Shown one piece after another: positions 59,329-64,000 of a stretch of 64,000 nt of DNA. Within the stretch, counting starts at the first letter, position 1. Each line of letters starts with the position of its first letter. The stretch lies in the NCBI GenBank assembly GCA_035651635.1, contig DASRFK010000095.1, forward strand, positions 8,630 to 72,629, given 5' to 3'. Position numbers and translations under genes: made by a program. This stretch comes from JANXQE01 sp035651635. GTDB lineage: Bacteria; Verrucomicrobiota; Verrucomicrobiia; Limisphaerales; UBA8199. The notes under the pieces are model-generated. The model searched no databases. It was not told the DNA's origin and saw only the letters and a program-made list of their open reading frames with translations.

Positions 59329-59769
59329 TTATTTGGCGTCACCGCGTTTGGCTTCCCAATCCCGTTTTACCGGTTCGCCGTTGCGTTCGAATTCCATCTT
59401 ACCTTTGATAGCGTCAGCGCTGACCTTTCCATTGTACTTGGTCGTCATGCTGTTGCCGTTGAATTCGCGCGTCACGCTGAAGGAGATTTCATCACCCTTG
59501 ATTTTGCCATCCTTAATCTCGTTTTCAATTTCCTGCCCGTCCCGACCCGGCTGGGTGATTTTCCCGGTCACTTTATCGCCGTCGACCTTGAGCTTCGCCG
59601 TCATCTTGCGATCCGGACGGCCTTGTCGACCGGGGACGGTCCAAGTCCAGGTTCCCGAGGCGTCGGCGCTCTTATCCTGCGCCTTGGCTTCCGCGAGAAA
59701 GCCCAGAGCAAAGACGACACTTAAAGCTGCGGTACTGAGCGAGGCGAACATGTTCTTTTTGAAGTTCAT
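59329..59769 (-). CDS. Small exported protein of unknown function
   Basis: A 146-residue protein: signal peptide (LSTAALSVVFALGFLAEAKA), then a beta-rich mature domain (SGTWTWTVPGRQGRPDRKM, AKLKVDGDKVTGKITQPGRD, KGDEISFSVTREFNGN, KYNGKVSADAIKGKMEF). The alternating strand pattern suggests a small lipocalin-like barrel in the periplasm. The frame reaches 59895, but the Met at 59769 places the signal peptide correctly. A strong terminator follows. Such proteins are common in Verrucomicrobiota; the ligand, if any, is unknown. Confidence 0.8.
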   Translation of the reverse strand: MNFKKNMFASLSTAALSVVFALGFLAEAKAQDKSADASGTWTWTVPGRQGRPDRKMTAKLKVDGDKVTGKITQPGRDGQEIENEIKDGKIKGDEISFSVTREFNGNSMTTKYNGKVSADAIKGKMEFERNGEPVKRDWEAKRGDAK

Positions 59770-59922
59770 AAGCTGCAATTGGTTACGTTGTTTGCAAACT
59801 CCGGCTGGCCCGCTACGCAGCATGCCCCCGGAATGACCCGTCGAGCCATTGGACGCCGGGTAACGGCGACAGGTTACAGCAGAACGCGTTGACATCGGAC
59901 GCCGGCGTGCTAAGCGTGAGCT

Positions 59923-60468
59923 ATGAAAACATCCCTAATCATTTGTGGAGCATTGCTAATGCAAATCCTGGCACTGTCCGCCGCTTCCGTTTCCGACACC
60001 ACCGTTAAAGATATCGACGGCAAAGACGTTTCGCTCAAGGCCTACCGTGGCAAGGTGCTTTTAATCGTGAACGTGGCTTCGCATTGCGGATTCACCCCGC
60101 AGTACAAAGCGTTGGAAGCGGTGTATGAGAAATACAAGGACAAGGGTTTTGCGGTGCTCGGCTTTCCTTGCAACCAATTCGGCGCCCAGGAACCCGGCAC
60201 CAACGAGGAAATCAAGCAGTTCTGTTCGAGCAAATACAACGTCACCTTCCCGCTATTCGATAAGATCGACGTTAATGGAGCCAACCGGCATCCGCTTTAT
60301 GAATCACTGGCCGGAAAAAGCTCGCCTTATCCGGGCGATATTAAATGGAATTTCAGCAAATTCCTGATCGGTCGTGACGGAACTATTCTCAAACGCTTCG
60401 AGTCAAAGGTGACTCCCGATTCGCCGGAAGTTACGCAGGCTATCGAGGCAGCTTTAGCCGCGCATTAA
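59923..60468 (+). CDS. Glutathione peroxidase family protein (Cys type), exported
   Basis: A 181-residue peroxidase with a signal peptide (LIICGALLMQILALSAAS). The catalytic Cys55 lies in NVASHCGFTPQY, the Gln in FPCNQFGAQEPG, and the Trp in KWNFSKFLIGRDG. A second Cys (QFCSSKYNVTFP) is the usual resolving Cys, pointing to a thioredoxin-dependent enzyme. It reduces hydroperoxides, here probably in the periplasm. It is divergent from the small exported protein gene at 59769. Confidence 0.94.
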   Translation: MKTSLIICGALLMQILALSAASVSDTTVKDIDGKDVSLKAYRGKVLLIVNVASHCGFTPQYKALEAVYEKYKDKGFAVLGFPCNQFGAQEPGTNEEIKQFCSSKYNVTFPLFDKIDVNGANRHPLYESLAGKSSPYPGDIKWNFSKFLIGRDGTILKRFESKVTPDSPEVTQAIEAALAAH

Positions 60469-60503
60469 GTTGGCGGCGACGGGGAAGCTCAGCGCACTCC
60501 CTC

Positions 60504-60540
60504 AAAATCCGAAAGCCGAAGGTCGAAAGTCCGCTCTTTT
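60504..60540. repeat. Copy of the CCGAA-type dispersed repeat
   Basis: Short words of the form 'atccgaaagccgaaggtcga' match the intergenic repeat seen at 3224-3275 and 9695-9760. It lies 36 bases after the glutathione peroxidase stop. Confidence 0.45.
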
Positions 60541-60764
60541 CCCGAGCCGGAACCATTCGCGGCCGCGCAGCTTCTTTCTGCAAGATTTTGGCTGCGGACT
60601 TTACCGATATGGCGCACCGGCCACGCCAATTCAACGTCAGGAGGAAAAGGCTTCGAGGCGCGGTTTAGCCTCGGGATGGGGAATTGAACCCACCCCCGCG
60701 GCGAATCGTTTTTTCTCAAAAGCGCAAACGGCTGCTATACTGTAGTCGTCTGAAGTTTTGGCGC

Positions 60765-61931
60765 GTGAAAAAAGAGATTCACATTTTAATGTTGGAGGAT
60801 GACTCCGCGGATGCCGAGTTGACGAAGTATGCGCTGCGCAAAGGCGGATTGAATTTTTCACTCGAGCGGGTTGAATCCAGGGACGAGTACGTCCATCAAC
60901 TGGACAATGATCCACCGACGCTGATCCTCTCGGACTATTCGCTGCCTGGTTTTAATGGGCAGGACGCGCTGGAGATTGCTTTGGACAAGTGTCCCGAGAC
61001 CCCATTCATCTTCGTGACCGGCACCATGGGTGAAGAGGTGGCGATTGAGACACTCAAGAGTGGCGCGACCGATTATGTGCTCAAAACCCGATTGTCCCGC
61101 CTGATGCCGGCCGTGCAGCGCGCCTTGCGCGAGGCGGAGCAAAGGACCCAGCACCGCCGCGCCGAGGAACAATTGCGCGAGTCGCACGAACAACTGCGCG
61201 CACTGTCCACGTACCTGCAATCCGTGCGCGAAGAAGAGCGGACCCGGATTGCCCGCGAGGTGCACGACGAATTGGGCCAGGCGCTGACGAGCTGCAAGTT
61301 GGATTTGTCCTGGATCGCCAGCAAACTGCCGCCCGAGCTTAAACCGCTCTCGGAAAAGGCCCGGGCCCTTACCGCGCATATTGATTCAACGATTCAAACG
61401 GTTCGGCGCATTTCCAGCGAACTGCGCCCCGGCGTGCTCGACCACTTAGGGTTGGTGGCCGCCATCGAATGGCAGGCGAACGAATTCCAGAATCGCACCG
61501 GGATCCGCTGCGATGTCCGGGCTCGTGTGCGCGAACCGCTGCCGGACCAGGACCTGGCGACGACTTTTTTTCGCATCTTCCAGGAAACGCTCACCAACGT
61601 GATTCGCCACGCCGGGGCAACCCACGTCTGGGTCCTTCTCCGGGAAGCCGATCGCCGCATCACTCTGGAAGTAAAAGATAATGGCCGCGGGATCGAACCG
61701 ACCGAGATCTTTAACAACCAATCGATGGGATTGCTTGGAATGCGCGAGCGAGCCGCCCTGCTCGGGGGCATTTTCAAAATCGCCAGTATTCCGCGCGGCA
61801 AAGGCACCCGGGTCAGGGTGGCCATTCCTGTCCAGCGCCGGCGACGCGCCCCCGATTTGAACCATGAAGATACTGTTAGCCGACGACCATACCGTGGTGC
61901 GCCACGGGTTGAAGCAAATTCTCGCCGATGA
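60765..61931 (+). CDS. Receiver-linked NarX-type histidine kinase
   Basis: A 388-residue protein. Residues 1-120 are a receiver (ILMLEDDSADAELTKYALRK, phosphoacceptor Asp in LILSDYSLPGFNG, Thr in VTGTMGEE, Lys in YVLKTR). A coiled linker (HRRAEEQLRESHEQLRALS) leads to HisKA_3 with RIAREVHDELGQAL (His167) and a HATPase domain (FRIFQETLTNVIRHAGA, DNGRGIEP, MGLLGMRERAAL). A receiver at the N-terminus of the kinase suggests input from another kinase. The chosen start is GTG 60765. The 3' end overlaps the downstream regulator gene by 68 bases. Confidence 0.92.
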   Translation: MKKEIHILMLEDDSADAELTKYALRKGGLNFSLERVESRDEYVHQLDNDPPTLILSDYSLPGFNGQDALEIALDKCPETPFIFVTGTMGEEVAIETLKSGATDYVLKTRLSRLMPAVQRALREAEQRTQHRRAEEQLRESHEQLRALSTYLQSVREEERTRIAREVHDELGQALTSCKLDLSWIASKLPPELKPLSEKARALTAHIDSTIQTVRRISSELRPGVLDHLGLVAAIEWQANEFQNRTGIRCDVRARVREPLPDQDLATTFFRIFQETLTNVIRHAGATHVWVLLREADRRITLEVKDNGRGIEPTEIFNNQSMGLLGMRERAALLGGIFKIASIPRGKGTRVRVAIPVQRRRRAPDLNHEDTVSRRPYRGAPRVEANSRR

Positions 61932-62493
61932 GTTTAAACGGGCGACCTTCGGAGAGGCCCGCAACGCCCAGGAGGCCCTCGATCTGGTCTGGAAAGAGAA
62001 TTGGGACGTGGTCGTGCTGGACATCACAATGCCGGGACGCAGCGGCTTGGAAGTGCTGCGCGAAATAAAGAAATCCAAGCCCAAACTCCCGGTGCTGGTC
62101 TTGAGCATGCATCCGGAGAACCAGTTCGCCGTGCGCGTCCTCAAGCGGGGAGCTTCAGGTTACATGACCAAGGAGAGCGCCGCCGTTGAACTGGTGGGCG
62201 CAATCAAAAAGGTTCTGGCCGGCGGTCGTTATGTGAGCACTTCCCTGGCTGAAAAGCTGGCCACCTATTTGGCCAGCGATACCCAAAAGCCGCCGCAGGA
62301 ACTGCTCTCCGACCGCGAGTTTCAAGTGCTGCGATTAATCGCCTCCGGGAAAATTGTCAGTGAGATTGCCAAAGAACTCTCCCTCAGCGTTAAGACCATC
62401 AGCACCTACCGCACACGCATTCTCGAAAAAATGGGTTTGCGCAACAACGCCGAACTCATGCACTACGCGATGCAGCACCAGTTGGTGGAATAG
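61864..62493 (+). CDS. NarL/FixJ-family response regulator
   Basis: A 209-residue regulator: receiver (ILLADDHTVVRHGLKQILAD, Asp in VVVLDITMPGRSGLE, Ser in LVLSMH, Lys in YMTKESA) and LuxR-type HTH (LLSDREFQVLRLIASGKIVS, then LSLSVKTISTYRTRILEKMG). It is the evident partner of the kinase whose gene it overlaps by 68 bases. It resembles UvrY/GacA-like and NarL regulators. Confidence 0.95.
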   Translation: MKILLADDHTVVRHGLKQILADEFKRATFGEARNAQEALDLVWKENWDVVVLDITMPGRSGLEVLREIKKSKPKLPVLVLSMHPENQFAVRVLKRGASGYMTKESAAVELVGAIKKVLAGGRYVSTSLAEKLATYLASDTQKPPQELLSDREFQVLRLIASGKIVSEIAKELSLSVKTISTYRTRILEKMGLRNNAELMHYAMQHQLVE

Positions 62494-62745
62494 CGCCTTC
62501 TCTCCAGTCGTACTCCGGCACCACAGCTCTCATCGAAGGATCGAGTTCTGATGGTTGGCTTTCGACCCCTATTGCCCGGCGAGACCCCGGCGTTCTCCTG
62601 GCCGCCCGTTTTTGTTTAGGGTTTTGGAAGCTGGCCTTGGAGGTCTTCACCCACTAACGCCTCGATTTGGGTCGCCTGTACCCTTGACGCAACTGAAATG
62701 ATGGGCCTTGGCAGGGCCCGCCTCGCAAATCTGATTGAATCACTG

Positions 62746-64000
62746 ATGAAGGACAATTCAAACGCCAGCGCGGGCGCAGCGCGCCGTCGCGAAGAGACGG
62801 ACTCGGCGCCCCGCGCGCCCCAGGATCATTCTCAAAGCGGAAACGGCTCTTCGTTCCATCGCAACGGTCACGCCCCTGAACAGCGTTTGAACTTTCTGTC
62901 AGTTTTGGACCTGGTCGTCCAACGGTGGCATTGGTTGATCCTGGGAGGCGCATGCGGAGCGGCTTGTTTTTATGTGCTGGGTTTGCAGCTGATCAAACCT
63001 AAATTCACCGCCACTGCTCAACTCATCCGCTACGAAGCCCCTGGCCGCAGTGAAACTTTCAAGACCGCCCCGGTTTCCGGTGACACGTTCTCGGCCATCA
63101 TTCAAGCCCCCGAGCTGCTGCAGGACGTTTCCCAACGGGCCCTGCCGCCGATGTCGCCCGAACTGTTTGCCAAATCGATCAAGGTCGATCCCGATCCGGA
63201 CTCCGACATCGTGAGAGTTGAGTTAGCCTCCCGGGATCCGCACCGGGCGGTCGATTTGCTCAATTTGTACATCACCAACGCCGTGGCCTACACGCGGATG
63301 CTGGAATCCAAACAAGCGGCGGTCATCGCCAACGAGTATCTCAAGAAGCAGCTCAAGGAAATGGATGACGACATCACCTACCTCGAGCAACAGTTCCGCA
63401 GTCAGCCGACAGGATTGCACCTCAGCAACAAGCTGGCCGCGGTCGGGAGCCAGGTCAGTTCGCTCGCCACGAACGCCGCCGCGGCTCAAGCCTCGATGCT
63501 GTCCTTCAGCAGACAAGCTCAGAAACTCCAGGACGCACAAGCGGAGCTCTATGATCTGTTGCTGAAGTACACCGATTTGCATCCCTCCGTGCAGTTCAAG
63601 CGTCAACAAATCGCGGAAATGCAGCACGAACTTGCCAACGCTCCCAGCAACACCGTTTTCGCCGCCTCCACGTTCGTTCCCGCCGCCGGCGCCACCCCGG
63701 ACGCCGCCACCCCGGACGCCGACATCCTGCACATTAAACTGCGTACCCTGGAGGACGGTCACCAGGATCTAATCCGGCGTCAGCGCGAAGCCGAGTTGTA
63801 CGTAAACGATCCCCCAGGCAGCGTTCGAGTATTTGCGCCGGCCAGTCTGGCTAGTACTAAAAGCAACCATCGCCGGCTGAAGACCGGAATTGCGACCTTT
63901 GCAGGCGGCTGTCTCGGGGTGGGAGTGAGCCTGCTGCTAGTCCTGTTGCTGGAGTTTATGGATAACCGGCTGAAGACGGCCGACGATGTGACGCGCGTCA
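62746..64000 (+). CDS. Wzz/GNVR-type polysaccharide chain-length or export protein (partial)
   Basis: The frame is open from 62746 to the window end (418 codons seen). A polar N-terminus is followed by a transmembrane helix (WLILGGACGAACFYVLGLQL), a Wzz-type periplasmic domain (AQLIRYEAPGR, ELLQDVSQRALPPMS, DIVRVELASRDPHRAVDLLN), coiled coil (about 190-300), a GNVR-like region, and a second helix (GIATFAGGCLGVGVSLLLVL). It probably continues into a BY-kinase domain, or ends, beyond the window. Such proteins control exopolysaccharide chain length. In-frame ATGs at 62698 and 62701 are alternative starts. A short PDAATPDAD repeat sits near residue 325. Confidence 0.85.
   Translation, partial: MKDNSNASAGAARRREETDSAPRAPQDHSQSGNGSSFHRNGHAPEQRLNFLSVLDLVVQRWHWLILGGACGAACFYVLGLQLIKPKFTATAQLIRYEAPGRSETFKTAPVSGDTFSAIIQAPELLQDVSQRALPPMSPELFAKSIKVDPDPDSDIVRVELASRDPHRAVDLLNLYITNAVAYTRMLESKQAAVIANEYLKKQLKEMDDDITYLEQQFRSQPTGLHLSNKLAAVGSQVSSLATNAAAAQASMLSFSRQAQKLQDAQAELYDLLLKYTDLHPSVQFKRQQIAEMQHELANAPSNTVFAASTFVPAAGATPDAATPDADILHIKLRTLEDGHQDLIRRQREAELYVNDPPGSVRVFAPASLASTKSNHRRLKTGIATFAGGCLGVGVSLLLVLLLEFMDNRLKTADDVTRV

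Noticed and set aside
60660..60715. A tRNA- or tmRNA-like T-arm on the minus strand (GGGTTCAATTCCCC)
   Set aside because: No matching acceptor stem, anticodon arm or CCA-like end could be placed at the right distances, and the stem around the loop mispairs. It is probably coincidental or a decayed remnant.
1..64000. CRISPR arrays, rRNA operons, prophage or intact insertion sequences
   Set aside because: No regularly spaced repeats, no rRNA-like sequence, and no transposase, integrase or phage structural genes were seen on either strand.

Overview
The window is about 64 kb of dense, high-GC bacterial chromosome. It is most likely from a Verrucomicrobiota lineage related to Pedosphaera/Limisphaerales. 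That placement is inferred from several traits: Gly-rich RRM proteins beside infC, an SHD1-type secreted protein, a DUF5107/TPR giant, a GH106-like secreted glycosidase, LRR and formylglycine-enzyme-like exported proteins, and hairpin-type dispersed repeats. No rRNA, tRNA, CRISPR array, prophage or intact transposase was found.

Layout. 1-3.5 kb: a partial response regulator whose phosphoacceptor Asp is Glu, then a TetR/AarF-kinase bicistron behind two palindromic operators, and a small lipoprotein. 3.8-7.7 kb: small zinc-ribbon-like proteins, then an ECF sigma/anti-sigma pair upstream of a collapsed DUF2892-TolC-adaptor-RND operon that survives only as joined fragments. 7.7-12 kb: a MITE-like element, two RRM paralogues flanking infC (probable CUG start), an acyltransferase, and bS21 coupled to a conserved small protein. 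12-19 kb: a LysR regulator divergent from a secreted glycosidase, and a leucine-rich-repeat protein followed in frame by remnants of a formylglycine-generating-enzyme domain. 19-22.7 kb: a multi-PAS histidine kinase and its regulator. 22.7-28.2 kb: a TetR-controlled ABC export operon (permease, ATPase, HlyD adaptor, TolC) with matching palindromes in front of both the regulator and the operon. 28-36.4 kb: a Na+/H+ antiporter, a receiver/thioredoxin-reductase fusion coupled to a cyclic-nucleotide-binding-domain kinase, and a NarX/NarL-type pair.

36.5-52.3 kb is one long co-directional run: TVP38 membrane protein plus mercuric-reductase-like flavoprotein, YcaC-like hydrolase, SDR, zinc alcohol dehydrogenase, a DedA-rhodanese fusion, a DUF2934 protein, then adaptor-RND-TolC followed without a break by an Mla-type set (STAS-MlaE permease, ATPase, MCE protein, lipoprotein). 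Most junctions from 41.7 to 52.3 kb overlap by 4-14 bases, so RND efflux and lipid-type ABC transport are probably co-expressed. 52.4-64 kb: pgi, an SHD1-domain protein, a repeat-rich gap, rluE, the DUF5107/TPR giant, a small exported protein with a clear terminator, a glutathione peroxidase, a receiver-kinase/NarL pair, and the start of a Wzz-like chain-length protein that runs off the window.

The window holds five two-component modules, two TetR systems and one ECF system. Its most informative irregularities are the multi-deletion efflux operon, the broken LRR-formylglycine-enzyme fusion, the redox-dead response-regulator/thioredoxin-reductase fusion, and the RND-Mla superoperon. All functional calls come from reading motifs by eye; no database search was run.
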